Below, one piece after another: positions 10,931 to 22,998 of a stretch of 64,000 bases of DNA. Each line of letters begins with the position of its first letter. Position 1 is the first letter of the stretch. Source of the DNA: Symbiodinium natans (lineage: Eukaryota > Sar > Dinophyceae > Suessiales > Symbiodiniaceae); the NCBI GenBank assembly GCA_905221605.1, contig CAJNDS010001791.1:224501-288500 (forward strand). Direction: 5' to 3'. The notes below the pieces were generated by a model, which had not been told where the DNA came from, searched no databases, and worked only from the letters and a program-made list of their open reading frames with translations. The position numbers and the translations under genes were made by a program.

Positions 10931-13900
10931 AGCTGAGTGCAAACCCAGAGGAGCTGGTGATTGGCAGTCACTTCGGCGAGACGACGGAGAAGTGCATCCA
11001 GTTCGGGTGCCCAAACACGGGCCCGAGACGGGAGGGTGCGAGAAGCAGGAAAGCTCATTGAAGTCCGTCTTGGACAAGCGCCCCTTTCCGGCTTGAGGAG
11101 GGTTCGCTGCTCTGCACACCCCAACTCCTGAAACTTTAGTAAAGGCTTGCTGAACTTAGAATTCACTTTGCGTATGTGGCTTCTAGTAATCGTAATGTTG
11201 CAGGGGCCACAATGGACCATCACTTCTAAGATCCAATGCAAGGCCTCATGTCCCCGTGACTTGCGACGTGGACGCAGCCAACAGGAGAAAGGCCTCAGCT
11301 CGAACCCGTAGAGCCGACTGCCGCCCTTTTTTCATGTTTGCGCTGCATAAATGTGTACTCTCTTGCAGTGAACATCCTCACCCTTGCTGCCTCCTCCCTC
11401 GTGGTACAAGGGACCCGAGGGCTGCAATGAGCTTTTGATGCCCTGCCGATAAGCAGGACCAGTTCCCCGATCGCTTTGAAGTGTTCGCCAAGAAGGAAAC
11501 GATTTGCGTCAAGAGGCCCGGAAACCCTGTTCAGGTTTCAGAGTCTTCCTGTTGTGTCGTGCTGAATTCTTCCAAGCATCCCAACAGGGGTGGGGGGACG
11601 GAAGTGCGGGATTCTCCGGTATCCATGGGTCATCGGTACTCCACCTCGGGTTGTGTCGCCTCAGTCTGCGCCTATGCCCGCATGTTTCCTATCACTGCCC
11701 TGACGTCGGTCTCGCCTTGTCCTTGACCAGGATTGATGGGAACAGCGTTCAGTGGGGTCTGAACCTCATCATCCACTGCAAGCCTCTTCTGGCGGATGCC
11801 AAGGACACGCACGACTGCATGCATGCATGTATCTGCACGTATGCATGTGTATATGATGTGGCACGCCTCCTCGCCCCCGAACCCGGGCCTGAGTAACGGC
11901 CACCCATGGGCAGAATGACGTGATTCCATGCACCCACGCAGAAAAACAAGCGAGCACCGCATTCTCTTCATCTCTGGCAGCTCTGCAGGACAGCGAAGAT
12001 CCGAGGCCACCGAGTTGTGTTCTTGTCGCCTTTTTTGTGAGGGGAGGAGAGGCTTCATTCAGCCTCAAAGTGCGTGTGTTGTGCAACCCCGCGGCCTCCC
12101 AGCAGGCCTTTGCAAGCGCTCTTTGCAAATGCGATTACAAGTTTCTTTGCGAGGAGTAACAGGAGAGGTCAAGGGTTGAGAGGGCTGACCAGTGCTGACC
12201 AGAAGCCAGAAGAAGACCTGAGGCCAGAGAAGCTTGAGAACGAGGTGAAAGCCGGACAAGAAGAGAAGCCAGAGAAGGACCTGAGTGCGGCTTTCAGGGT
12301 ACTCTTCAGGCTCGTCAGGAGAGGTGCCCCACTTCAGGCCGTGAGAATGGCATGGCTTCATTGCATTGTCACTCCTTCTCTGGCCACTCGTGGGTGCACA
12401 GCGGGACCTTTGCCTGACTGTTTGGCCAGATTGCCCATGAGCAAACATGTATCGCTCTCTCAACTGCTCTTGCTTCAAGAGGTGGCCTGTGCCAAGAGGC
12501 TGCCGTGCCAAAAAAATCGCGACAAGGAAGGGGGCGAAGCAAAGAGTGAAGTGCTTCAAGCAAATGCCTCATTTAACCCTTTGCACCTCCTGGGCTTCTA
12601 TCCTGAGTATGTTTCACACACCGCGCCAGGCGGCTTTGCGTGAATCTGTATCTGTAGCTGCAAAAACGAAGTGCCGTCAGCTTGCCCCCGAATGTTGGTG
12701 CTGTCCCGTGTTCCTTGGAAGATCATCGCGAAGGCGGTTCTCTGGCTTTCCTAGGACCCTCAGTGGAAGTGGAAGTGTTCCGGGAACAACACAGACTCTT
12801 CGGGCTTTGGGCCCAAAGGCGTCGGCAACAGTTTTTTTTTTACAAGATTCCCGGCATGGCTTCCGTTGCAGAAGGCACTCACGCATCTCACATCATCTCA
12901 CACCATTTGCCTCGCAGGACGGATCAGAGGCTCAAGAAGCGGTCGAGAAGTCCGGGGAGAAGTCCCAGGAGGCAGAGAAGGAGGCGCCTTCCGCGCATGT
13001 TTGGCAGATGCGAAGCCAAGGGATGCTAGAGGGGCTTGGAGAACCAGGAAATAATAAAATTTGCGAAATGTGTAAACCCACGTGCAGGATGCCAAGGAGG
13101 ATACCAAGGAGGAGTCCAACGAGGAGGCCAAGGAGGATGCCAAGGAGGAGTCCAAGGAGGAGACCAAGGAGGATGCCAAGGAGGAGGCTTTCGTGCACAC
13201 GCTCAGTACGACTTGTCCCGAATTATTGTTCTACATATGTGAATGCCAAAGAATTTGGCTGCTCAACCTGGGTACTTCCCAAAGTAGGTACCATGCACAC
13301 CCGCAAATGCTATATAACCCTGATTACAGGAGCCCCCCCTCCCTCCCCTTCCCCTCCCCCCCCCTCCCCCCCTCCCCCCCCCCCTCCCCATTTCTGGCCA
13401 CTTTCCCCCACGTGTGCAAGGCTCCCGTGAGGCGGAACTGCAGCCCGCGGGTCATGGCCGCAGCTCGGCTTCAGCATGGGCTGACTATACGAATTATTTG
13501 CGTAGAAAAAAATGTATATATAAATATAAATATAAACATAAATATAAACAAAATATATATATATGTATATATATATATATGTTTCTTCATATTTATCTAC
13601 ATCTTTTTCGCACTCATTGTTTTAGTACAGTCTCTTCCTTCACATTATATTATTGTGCTATACTATCATCTTCCACAATGTAGCTGTTAGGAGCTTCCTT
13701 CCGCAGGTTTTCGCAGCTCACGCTCACGAGCCTGCTTTGTTTGCAGCCGTTGCGTGGGGTGGGGGGGAGGGAGTGGGGTAATTAGGGGGGAAGGTGTAAG
13801 TAGTGGGGTGGGCGTAGCTGCAGCAGGCTTAGATTGACACCATGAAACGCCCGCATTCCCTGCCGAAGAATCAGTTCTTGCGGCTTTCCATTCGCAGTGC

Positions 13901-15803
13901 ATCTGGCGGCGTGCTGGTGGAAGAAGACGTTCCCTGCGACAAACCAGTCTATGAAGTCGCACAATGGCGAGGCACAGCAGGCCTTCGCAGTACCCTTGTC
14001 ACTCCTGGTGGCATCCAGATGTTTCCAAGAAGTACCCTAAGCGATTGGATTGCGAGCGGAAGTGACGCTTTGACGCAAAATGCCGCGTCTCTTCGCAACT
14101 GCAGGGGCCTTTGCGGCCTTGACTCCGTCGGGAGACATCATCTCTTGGGGTAACGCAGACAGTGGCGGTCTCATCTCCCCAGCCCTTCGCTCCCGTTTGG
14201 GACAGGTGCGAGAAGTGTGTGCTGCAAAATATTCTTTTGCTGCTGTTACGCAGACAGGTGCTGTTATAGCCTGGGGAAACATGCGGTTGGGTGGCTGTAC
14301 AAGTGTTCTGGAAGATACGAATAATAGGACAAGTCCTATAGATGACTCTTTTTTGCAGAGGGATATCTTCAATGTGTGCGCGACGTGGTACGCTTTTCTT
14401 GCATTGAGCAAAGATGGCAAGGTCTTCAGTTGGGGCTCTACCCACTTTGGAGCAGGCAACCGTGCGGTTGAGAGGTATTTGCAGGATAAGACTGTCATTC
14501 GCACCCAGGCCGGTGTTGGCATGTTCTGCGCATTTCTCTCAGACAGCAAGGCCATCCTGTGGCGTGATGGTGGTAAGTATGACGTTTTTGAACAAGTGGT
14601 CGATGTGGCTCTTCAATCCGGGCCCCACGCAAACCTCGCGATTGTTCTCAAGGCCGATGGTTCGGTAGAGACAAATTGGGGGCAACGAATCACCAACAAC
14701 TTGCAGTATGTGAGCATCTTTGCTGGCACATATGCCTTCGCTGGAGCATGCCTAGACGGCACAGGTACAACTTGGGGAGAATCCGATCTTGGAGGTGCTA
14801 GCACATCCATCGAAGCCGACCTTGGCAATGTGAAGAGCTTTTGCAATAGCTGGGGCGCAATGGCTGCCATCCGCGCGGACGACACTGTTTTTGCATGGGG
14901 GTGCCCACGATATGGAGGGGATGTGGCTGCAATCAAAGGCCAACTTGTGGACGTTGCCACGCTTGTCTCCAACGAAGGCGCCGCTGGCTTCGTTGCTTTG
15001 AAGCGAGACGGCTCGGCTCTTGGGGCGATGTGGAAGTTGACTGGCCCAGGCTCCAAAAGGTGAAGCGCGTCTCTTGCAACAGGGGTGCTTGGGCTGCTGT
15101 CATGTTAGATGGCACGGTTGTGGCCTGGGGCAGCAGCGTGAATGCAGCTGCCGAGCAGGCATTACATGGACGTTTTGCAGAGGATGTTTGTGGAACTTCG
15201 TGGACCAACAAAGGGCCGCGAGGTGCTTTTGCGTGCCCGTGCAGCAACGACACGGTTGTGACCTGGGGATCCACAGACGTGGTGCCAAACGGCTTTCAGC
15301 TGATCACTTTGAGCTGACCGGTCCGCGAGCACACGTTTGCGCCCAAAACAGAGCAGTTTTTTGGCGCGCTGGTCCTCCGGTCCTTCACCCTAAACCCTGA
15401 CGAGACCTAAGCCCTAAGGCCCTAAGGAAGCCTATAGGTACCCTTAAAGAAGGGGTTTGGCTCTGTTTGGCGATATGTTTCAGGTGAATCTTCCAGCCCC
15501 TCTAGGGCCGAAGCTGTTCATCCTCGGTGAGCCGGTGCTCCACCGCCGCCTGTCCTTGAAGGGCGATTTGGGGAGGTGTGAAGGAGTCCACGACCTGCTG
15601 TAACGGCCCAAGTGTCAGCCTCAACTCGGACAGCACTGATTCCCAGCTTTCTGATGATGTTGCTCTCCCTTGGGCTCCCTTGCGCAGCTAGGCAACAGCG
15701 GTGTGTTTCAAGAATTTCCAGTCCTTGCCGAGGATACTACACAGTCTATGACTGGGAGCAGAAGAGGCCACGTGTGGGATTTTTTGGGCAGTCCATCCAG
15801 TGA
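4174..15803 (+). CDS. Pepsin-type aspartic protease, C-terminal half, multi-exon
   Basis: Secreted/vesicular pepsin-like (family A1) endopeptidase, reconstructed from phase-consistent exons: 4,174-4,234 (HFGVFLTDNE), 4,494 to about 4,553 (EVAFGGADSRR), 5,162-5,190 (PELGYW), 5,468-5,522 (ILAVRVGGVELDFCK), 6,246-6,314, 6,432-6,452, 6,520-6,570 (AGDLLDCRLAKSPTV), 6,987-7,040 (EIDLPGKTIELLPASYL), 13,421-13,456 (RRNCSPRVM), 15,484-15,544 (PLGPKLFILGEPVLH) and 15,733-15,803 (YYTVYDWEQ...VGF, stop 15,801-15,803). The second catalytic motif, GVVDTGTSHLGVP, is in the exon at 6,246. FILGEPVLHRYYTVYDW matches the family's closing region (ILGD.FLR.YY.VFD). Most donors are GC, some GA. The N-terminal lobe with the first catalytic Asp was not found. 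The 7,041-13,420 gap holds other exons that may or may not belong to this gene. A UBL/RCC1 copy occupies the next-to-last part. The C-terminal half is well supported; completeness and activity are not. Confidence 0.8.
9193..10451 (+). CDS. Unrecognised exons within the protease interval
   Basis: Three coding-like pieces lie here. 9,193-9,266 is framed by CACAG and a GT donor and reads ASQAANRRNDIYNDKFLV. 10,072-10,194 is framed by CGCAG and a GTAAGG donor and reads CEDTEQPLGSDMPRAALC and following. 10,365-10,451 has an ATG and a TAA and contains DDKNLILVFSRAKL. All are on the + strand. They may be linkers of the aspartic protease or belong to a separate gene nested in its intron. I recognise no domain. 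Confidence 0.4.
9454..9477. repeat. Poly-C tract
   Basis: Run of about 23 C residues. Similar long G or C homopolymers recur through the window. Confidence 0.9.
10893..10930. repeat. Poly-C tract of about 38 bases
   Basis: The longest C homopolymer in the window. Just upstream the CCTTG unit repeats (10,857-10,877). The poly-Pro and poly-Gly frames across it are artefacts. Confidence 0.95.
11457..11803 (+). CDS. Two joined exons of an unrecognised domain
   Basis: Exon 11,457-11,515 (FPDRFEVFAKKETICVK) ends at a GC donor. Exon 11,731-11,803 (IDGNSVQWGLNLIIHC and following) starts after GACCAG and ends before a GA donor. The phases join cleanly through an Arg codon (AG|G). The joined reading, a beta-strand-like run with a central QWGLNL, is convincing as protein. 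I cannot name the domain. In phase it could continue into the Lys/Glu-rich exons downstream, and so into either the protease or an independent nested gene. Confidence 0.5.
12203..13186 (+). CDS. Lys/Glu-rich exons with tandem KEE/KED repeats
   Basis: Three phase-0 exons: 12,203-12,277 (KPEEDLRPEKLENEVKAG), 12,918 to about 12,985 (SEAQEAVEKSGEKSQEAEKE) and 13,088-13,186. The last is an array of nine-base AAGGAGGAN-type units encoding alternating AKED, TKEE and SKEE peptides. The exons end at GA or GC donors. The product would be a highly charged, probably helical or disordered segment. Phases allow joining to the protease exon at 13,421, so this may be an unusual charged insert near the protease C-terminus; a separate gene is equally possible. 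Confidence 0.5.
13505..13600. repeat. AT-rich (TA/TAAA)n tract
   Basis: TATAAA-type units followed by (TA)n, ending near 13,600, inside the intron between the protease exons at 13,421 and 15,484. Confidence 0.85.
13842..15317 (+). pseudogene. Near-intronless ubiquitin-like + RCC1-repeat protein copy, two frame breaks
   Basis: ATG at 13,842. The first 40 codons (LRLSIRSASGGVLVEEDVP) resemble the ubiquitin-like N-terminus typical of dinoflagellate RCC1/HERC-like proteins. From 14,080 a 327-codon frame carries RCC1-type blades, each with an AFAAL..DG...WG core: FAALTPSGDIISWGN, FAAVTQTGAVIAWGN, FLALSKDGKVFSWGS, MAAIRADDTVFAWGC. The reading frame changes at about 14,040-14,095 and again at about 15,010-15,022. 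After that blades continue (MLDGTVVAWGS, DTVVTWGS) to a TGA at 15,315-15,317. The first break could hide a short intron; the second looks like an indel. It lies wholly inside a protease intron on the same strand, which suggests a reinserted copy (inference). RCC1 propellers bind proteins or chromatin; no catalytic HECT domain is visible. Confidence 0.75.
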
Positions 15804-17487
15804 GATGCCACGGTGCTCAGGGTGGGCTTCAGCTTGGCGAACACCCAGCGCAACACCATGGACCTTGGCCCGGGAAGGGTATAATAGGTACTTGTAAGAT
15901 ACGATGCACTACGTTGCAGCATCATGGGATCATAGCCGCGACGGCTTTGCTGTCCACCATACGAAATGGTGTACCAAACTCTAGCAGCTGACGCGCAGCC
16001 GAGGACCTCTCGCAATTGGGCCGGGGCGCCCTACCAAAAGAGGTGGCCCGTGGCTCAGAACACTTGAAAGTGGGTCAAGCCGAGTAGAGGTGTTCGTGTG
16101 AGAGGGGTCGTGTTGTGGAGGTTTGGGGGGCATTGGCGTTCCACTCATTCCGAGATATTCCGAGTAAGTCCACGGCTGGCGACATCATATTTTTAGCACG
16201 CATCTCTGGCTTTGACAGAGACCGACAAGTGTCTTCATCACACGATGCCCCTTCCTATTCTCCAAATTCTCGCTTCTGAGGACATGCTTCTGATGCAAAG
16301 GGGCATAGAGGCCGAAGTTGCCGCGGGGTGCAACTGCAACTCTAGTGACTCTGGTGGCTCTGGTTAAGGCATGAGGCGCTCCCGGCCGGGTAGGTTCCTA
16401 GGGCCCCTCTGCCCAAGATTGCTCGAGTGCCCAGGATTTCTTTTCGTAGGCGACACTGCGCGAAGAGAATGCTGTTGTTTGATGTATGGTGCCATGCCAG
16501 CTCAAGACAAGAGATCAGACATAGAAAGACACGGAACACCTACTGTAGCAGAGCAACGAACAGTGCGCCTCTTGCCATATGGACTCCGGCCCACGCACTG
16601 CCTCAAGCCGGGCAATGCACAGACAATGTGACAGGCTCTCTTACAGGGCTAGATCCCTCCTATGAACCTGAAGCGGATTGGTACACATTGGGACAGCCCG
16701 GAGCACAATGCCGGAGATGTTGTGCATGCCGAATGTACGAAGTAGACAGCTGCTCGGCCTGCATGTTTGTCTACTGTCAGCTGATCCGGAAGGGACTCGG
16801 ATGATGAAGGAGTACACACTTCCGGTTCGCGGTCACCTTTCTACCCCGGCCCTAACCACAAACCCCTTTTAAAGCGCCCCAATGCGACCCCGATGCCAAG
16901 GCCGCCCATTCCCAGGCTGGACCAAGAAGCTGCCTGGGGCGACAGGCATCTCGGCACCCCTTTCAAAGCCAAGAAGCGCCACTGATATACATATATGTAC
17001 TTTTTTTTATAGTATATTCAATATATAGATATCTACATTCCTACACATGTTTTTTTAGTACTATTTATTATCATCTTCTTTTTTGTGTGTCTCGGTCTTT
17101 CTCTCTCTCTCTCTCTCTCTGTGTTGTTTTGCCGTTGAGCCTGCAGGCCCGGGCTTGGGGCTGTTACAGGCTGTTTCAAGGCCCCTTTAAAGCTTTCAGA
17201 GGTTTTTCTCGGGTTTGCTCTGAAGCCTTTGCCCCGCCCGACTCTGACCGGGGAAGATCGGAAGATCGGGAGTGTGTCATGCCCGAGGCACTCCACAGGC
17301 TCAGGCTCTCAGACGAGCCACGTGAGCAATCTGAGAGGAAATGCCTCGCCTCCGCCGCTTGGTGAGTCACAGAGAGAGCTTCGGTGAGCCTCTCGTGCTG
17401 GAGTCTTCTCTCTCTCTCTCTCTTCTCTTCTCTGTTCTCCCCCTGCTGTTTTACATTTTTTTCTCCCTCCCCTTTGTCTTTCTTTAG
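15804..17487. other. No gene recognised; microsatellites
   Basis: Several short frames are open (for example 16,427-16,804) without family resemblance. A possible exon-like stretch at 16,876-16,984 (RPPIPRLDQEAAWGDRHL) is too short to support. An AT-rich tract (16,985-17,035) and a (CT)n tract (17,097-17,121) are present. Confidence 0.45.
17097..17121. repeat. (CT)n microsatellite
   Basis: TCTCTC repeat of about 24 bases. Related pyrimidine tracts follow at 17,405-17,430. Confidence 0.9.
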
Positions 17488-18542
17488 GTTCGTGGCGCTA
17501 CTCGACCAGCTCCTCCGGCAGCATGTCATGGAGGTATCGAAGCTGCCGCCCAGGCCTTTCGTGGGGAGCCGGCGCTCGTGCGCCTCCTTTCTTTTTAAGT
17601 TTCTCCATGGCAACGTCCTTTCTGGGAAGCTTCTCTCAGTCCCGTGCCACTGGAACTTCAGGGCTACTTCAAGAGTACTTTTGCCTCTCAGGGACCCGCA
17701 GAGGGAGCCGCAGAGGGAGCCGCAGAAGCCGACGAGGCGGATCTCGCATCTTTCGGCCGCGCAGCTCCCTCGGACGCACTTTAGAACGCAGCGCTCAGAT
17801 CTCCTTTGTGCGCACGTGCAACAATTTCCGACTAAGGAAAGTGCGAGTGAACGATCGCCAAGGGTCGGAGTGCTCCGAGGCAAGCTGCGACCCCCTGGGA
17901 TCGGAATATGGTACAGTGGTACCGTTATGAGAGCGGGGCGGGCTGTGCGGATAGCTAGTGCCACCAGCCATGCAGAGCGCAGTCCGCCCGCACACAGAAC
18001 AGAACTCCGATAGACTGTAAGTCTGCAACCCATGAGGCAAGATCTCCATTTCGTGAGCTGATTCTTGCGACTCTTTCGACGAGAGCATGGCATGGACGTC
18101 AGTGACGTCAGTGGGCCTGCACTCTGCAGCTGTGCCACAGGTGTCCGACAACAGCGGGGCAAGTGAAGCTTCGCAGTCAGGAGCTCTGTGACTCTGTGAC
18201 ATTCTGTGACATTGTGGCCGTTGCGACAGATTTAGAGTGACTTTGACAGTTTTCACGTCTCGAGTGTCGGGGGGGAATCCAGCGACTGCCCACAGATTCT
18301 CGCAGGATTCAACAACCTCAAGAATAAGCGGAAGAGCAGGGTCCCTGCCATGCTGGAAGAAGGCAGGGATTTCGGCAGGAGTTGCTTCAAGGTTATGTGG
18401 AGATGCCACAGATTGTACCCTTTTCCCTTTGCGTGTGGCAGGCGCGCCGGAGTTTCAAGAGCTGCAAGAGCAGTTCATGAGCAGCATCAATCAGCCAGAT
18501 GAGGACCCCAGCATAGTGACATTGCTCGGCTCAGACCCCTGA
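17488..18542 (+). CDS. Unrecognised spliced gene, 3' part
   Basis: Exon 17,488-17,533 follows a pyrimidine tract ending in TTTAG, reads FVALLDQLLRQHVME and ends at a GTATCG donor. A second exon from 17,662 reads GYFKSTFASQGPAEGAAEGA and contains two direct repeats of GAGGGAGCCGCA. A terminal exon, 18,442-18,542, follows GTGGCAG, reads FQELQEQFMSSINQPDEDPS and ends at a TGA. The pieces have coding composition and consistent splice signals but no family I recognise. The order suggests one small gene ending about 0.5 kb before the ion channel, on the same strand. Whether all three belong together is inferred. Confidence 0.45.
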
Positions 18543-19033
18543 ATCCTGGGGCCCTTTAGAGGCCAAGATTTTGAAGGCTATTGGAAGCCCCAAACTTCTG
18601 AGCATGTGGCCCCCAGACGAGGGAGGCTAGGGTCTCCGGGTTGTTTGGGCCTCCCTGGAGAAGTGGCCGCTCGTCCGTTGGCGAATCTATTTTTCTTCCC
18701 ACAATTAGGCAAAGGGAGAGAGAGTCGACTGTGGGGGGGGGGGGGGGGCATCGGCTGGGGGGCCTGATGTGGATTTTTTAGGGAGTGGATGCTTCAGGTG
18801 GATGGAATGGATACACATGTGTCTCTTTCCATGTATATACACCTACACATACATATACGGGTAATGGAACTTTCACATGCAAGGAGACGTCGACACCTGA
18901 CCTGCGAAACCTCCTTGGGCACGACGAGTCGGAGGATGCTCCTGCTGTTCGGTTGACTTAGGTGCCACTGCGCATACTTCGCAGCAAACCTGAATGCACC
19001 CACACGTGAAAACACGGTGGAAAACGCGTGGAG
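18543..19033. other. Intergenic stretch with poly-G
   Basis: Interval between the unrecognised gene and the channel gene. It contains a G homopolymer (about 18,733-18,749) and CA/TA-rich text. No coding support was seen. Confidence 0.5.
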
Positions 19034-21009
19034 GAGTACACGTCGGAGGAGCAGCGCAGGTCCAAGTGGAAGCGCTTGAAGGCCCAGGGATGCGGCCGCA
19101 TGCGTTCAAGCTCACTGTGTCGCTCCCCTTCTGTGCAGGCCTTTCTACAGTCAGCACGCTATGAGACGCTTGGCAGACACCACAGAAGATGGGCTTCCTT
19201 GGGCTTCCTTGCACCGCCCTTGCGGTCGGACGAAGTTGCATCGAACTGAGGATGTGCGTAGCAGGGCTCCTGTGAGCTTTGGCTTGCACTTTGGAGGTCA
19301 GGAGTTCTTTGGAATGCCTTACACTTTACCATGCACTCTGCTAAGAGGAGGTACAGCGTACAGGGTCCGAAACCTGGACTTTCACAACTGAGGCGTGAAC
19401 GTGCTGTGGATGGCCTGGGAGTTGCAATTCTCAGGGTGCCTCCGGCTTGGAAGAGATCGTGGTCTAGGGCTTAGGGTTGTCTGGAGGTGTTGCCGGCAGC
19501 CTCAGTCCGTGCTTAAAATTTTAAAAGGGTTGTGTGGCAGTCAGCAAGTCCAGCTTCAAAAGAGTTTAGGGACGTAAATGATTTAAGGGTCGGAGTTGCT
19601 GGGTGTGTGTTTAAAGGGCAGGGGCCCATGCATGTGCATGGCAGAAAAGCCTTCGAGGATTCTTTTCCCAGTGAATATGCATGAACGCAGCAGTAGCATG
19701 CTTGGACCTGTTTAAGTGGCGAGATGAATGTAGGCTCTGTCTCCTAAAAAAAAGGATGAAAGAAAGCTGAAAGCTCAGCATCTTAGAAGAAGCATCGAAC
19801 AGCAAGGCAACTTAGAGTGGCTGTGAGATGTCCCCCCCCCCCGAGGAACCTCGTGGGCTTGGAAATTGGTGTCTATGACACCACTGAAGTGTCCAACGAG
19901 AGCTGGCAATCCTGGGAGCTCTTCTTCACGTGGCCTCGGTGCAGAGAGAGAAAGAGAGCAGCTTCTGAGTTCTGCGATAGGCTCTCAAATTGACCTCCAG
20001 GAGTTGTTTCCTTCTTTAAAGAGCTGCTTCTCAGAGCTTGTTCCGTGGGCTAAGTGTGGGTGACCTGGCCTTTACCGTCCTCTTCACCCTGGACGTCATG
20101 GTGCGCGCCAGCGTGTTGCAGTGCAAATTCTGGAAGGCACGCCTCTCACAATCAAGAGGTGTCAATGGGGTTCAACTTAGAGCAATGTAGGTTTGGCTCT
20201 GAAGTGCCATTTGGCAATTTGTGTGCAACCCCTTGCGGCGGGGGAGCGGCATTTGTTGGGAAAGGGTTTGAGGTTTGCCTCGACCTTCCCCAGGGAATTG
20301 ATCAGGTTCCGCTGAACTACATCGACGTGGCAGCCGCTAGGTCTGCAATTCCTATTTCTTTTAGGCATGTCTCTCATGCAGATGCTGGATCTCCCAGTGC
20401 ATCGGGGAAGGCTGCGGATTGCGAAGCAGACGGAGGACGCGCGACAAACAAATAAAGCACAGCGTGCGATCTTGACACATCTTGACACGACACCTCTGAA
20501 AACTCTGAGAAGCAGAAAGCTTTCTGAGCCAGACCTGCCTCGATAAAGGACTTACAGAGACAATCGATGTACATGTACCCGTAGACGAGGAGAAACACAG
20601 GGCTCCTTACTCAAAGGTCAGCGCGACCTCAATCTTCGAGGTTGCTGTCTATTACGGGAATGCGTTTCCGGCTCCTTGGCTCCTGATGGCTCGGCTTATG
20701 GTGGGCTTATTAGTGCCTTCTATCACCGATTCCATGGTGGTTCATGGGGCCTGCCGCAACCGGACCGGAGTTCGCAAAAGGATAGGAGGGTCCCCGTGGT
20801 CTTCATGGTTGACTTGGCCCAAAGCACAGGTGAACCCCATCTTGTTCCGGCTTCTCCGGATCGGCAAACTGGCACGGGCCATCCGCGCCTTCGAGACCAG
20901 AAAGGGGAGAAAGGGGGGGTGGGAACGGTGGGAACCCATAAATGGACCCAGAGAGGGTTTTGCCAGGATCTCATCCATCAGATGTGTGGGGTTTTTTTTG
21001 GGAGTTGCC

Positions 21010-21043
<34 letters not shown>

Positions 21044-22957
21044 CCCCGACTTGGGACTCGGGGACGCAGCGCCTCATTTCCATGACACCTGGTTTCCAGG
21101 AATGGTGACCATGAACAGCGTCCTGGCATCGCTCCAGTCGCTCTGCCGTGTTGGCGTAGTCTGGCAGATGTTGCTCTTATTGTCTTTGTCACGCGCCGCC
21201 CTCAGAAGTAGGGAAGAGGCGACAAGATGCAGACCGGTCGTGTAATCTCAATGACTCACGGTCTACATCACGATTCGCAGCTCTGATTTTCGGTTGGCCC
21301 AGACTCTTTTAGTACGTGGAAGAGGGGGAATAATAGCAGAATGCTGTATGCATAGACCTTCAGCCAGCCGTTATCACCCCAGCTAGATCTCGGCACCAAG
21401 GTTGCTCATCAAGTGCATTGGTGCCAGTGCGAACATGCCCCTCTGGCTTGAGTTCAAGTTTAGAGCAAGGCTTCAAGTAACACCCCCAGGCAGGTCTGCA
21501 AGAACATCTGCGAACCCAAGAAACAAAAAGCAAACCAGCACACCCAAAAAGCCTAACAAAGCACCCATTACAACCAGCACACAAAAATGGCACTATCCAA
21601 AAGAGAGCGAAGGCGCAGCGGAGCAGGGTCGGGCTGTCGAGGCTAATAAAGTCGAAGGGCATGGGTGAACTCTGCCTGAGAGGTTGGGTATATGCCATAC
21701 ATATACACACATCACGCAATGTACTCTTGTACATACATGTGCGTATGATGCTGCGTATGTGTATATACATCTATAATGCATGTGCATTTTGTCTTATTTT
21801 TTGCGTGGATGGCTCTGGGATCGTCTGAGCTGTTCCCCAACCGCAGGAAGCGTTTTTGACAACCGCCCCCTACCCCCCCCCCCCCCCTACCCCGGTGTAA
21901 GTCAACCAGCATCACAGCGTGCCCAGGCTGTTTTGGAGCTTTTGCCTCCTCACCTTCGTGCAGTGCGTGGCTGGAGCGATGAGTTGAGCTGCCTTCGTTT
22001 CATGGTGTTTCTCTGATTCTCTGATGTTTCATGTCACCACGCCTTACGCCTTGTCGGGGCACACCGACACACGCATATGGTATTCCGTGCCAGTGCAAGG
22101 TGGAGGAGGTAGGATAGTGGAGAACTAGTAACAAGACCGTTTCTAGACATACTTCTAAGAGGCCACGAGAAGATGTCCAGACATCTTCATACGGGGTTCT
22201 TGTAGTTGCACAAGAAGAGATGCCATGCCATGTCGCAGGAATGGTTGCCAGCACCCTTTGCCGAGATTTCATCAGTGATGAGACCCAGAGCATGCTGCTC
22301 CGGGACACTTCGCATGCACTTTTGCCCGCTTACCCGATTGATTTGTGTTGGTGCTTCAAGCAACCACTCTTGGTTGATTTGCCAGCCACCTCTTTGTCCC
22401 AGGAGGAAGTCTTTCGCTTCTACGGCACATTCACTCGAACGTGCCTCGGCTTTCAGACTGCTTATCGCTGCTTCAAGGTGGAATCGTTCGTCATGTGTCG
22501 TGACCATGGCAAGCTGGAAGTCGCAGGGCGCAGGTATGTCACTGAAGGTTGAAGTCTGCCCCTTTGCGACGTATGGCCGTATGATTGAGATTGACGTGAT
22601 TGAAGGGCATATCGATTTCATGCTATGAAGAATTGTTTTGGGATGGGTTCTCTTGCCCCTTCTGAAGGCGCGCAAGCCTTCTAACTTCCGAGTGCGCTCA
22701 GGTCATTCAGGGAGGCCGTTCCATCCACCGGGGATCGTTCAACCACGTTCAACCACATCATGTTTCAGGGGTCCAATGTTTGGCCTTGTGGAAGTGACGG
22801 CCATCAGGGAAGCCGACCGGGCTCAAGCGTGCAACGAAAACCGAGCTTCATGGCGGCGGGTGATGGACGAGCTTCTTGTTGGGGTGGCTTGGGAAGAAGC
22901 CCGGAATGGTGCGGAGGGTTGCATGTTGCCGATGAAATGCTATCGGTGTTGCGCTGC

Positions 22958-22998
<41 letters not shown>

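Noticed and set aside
10694-11061. Proline- and glycine-run ORFs
   Set aside because: They come from the poly-C tract at 10,893-10,930.
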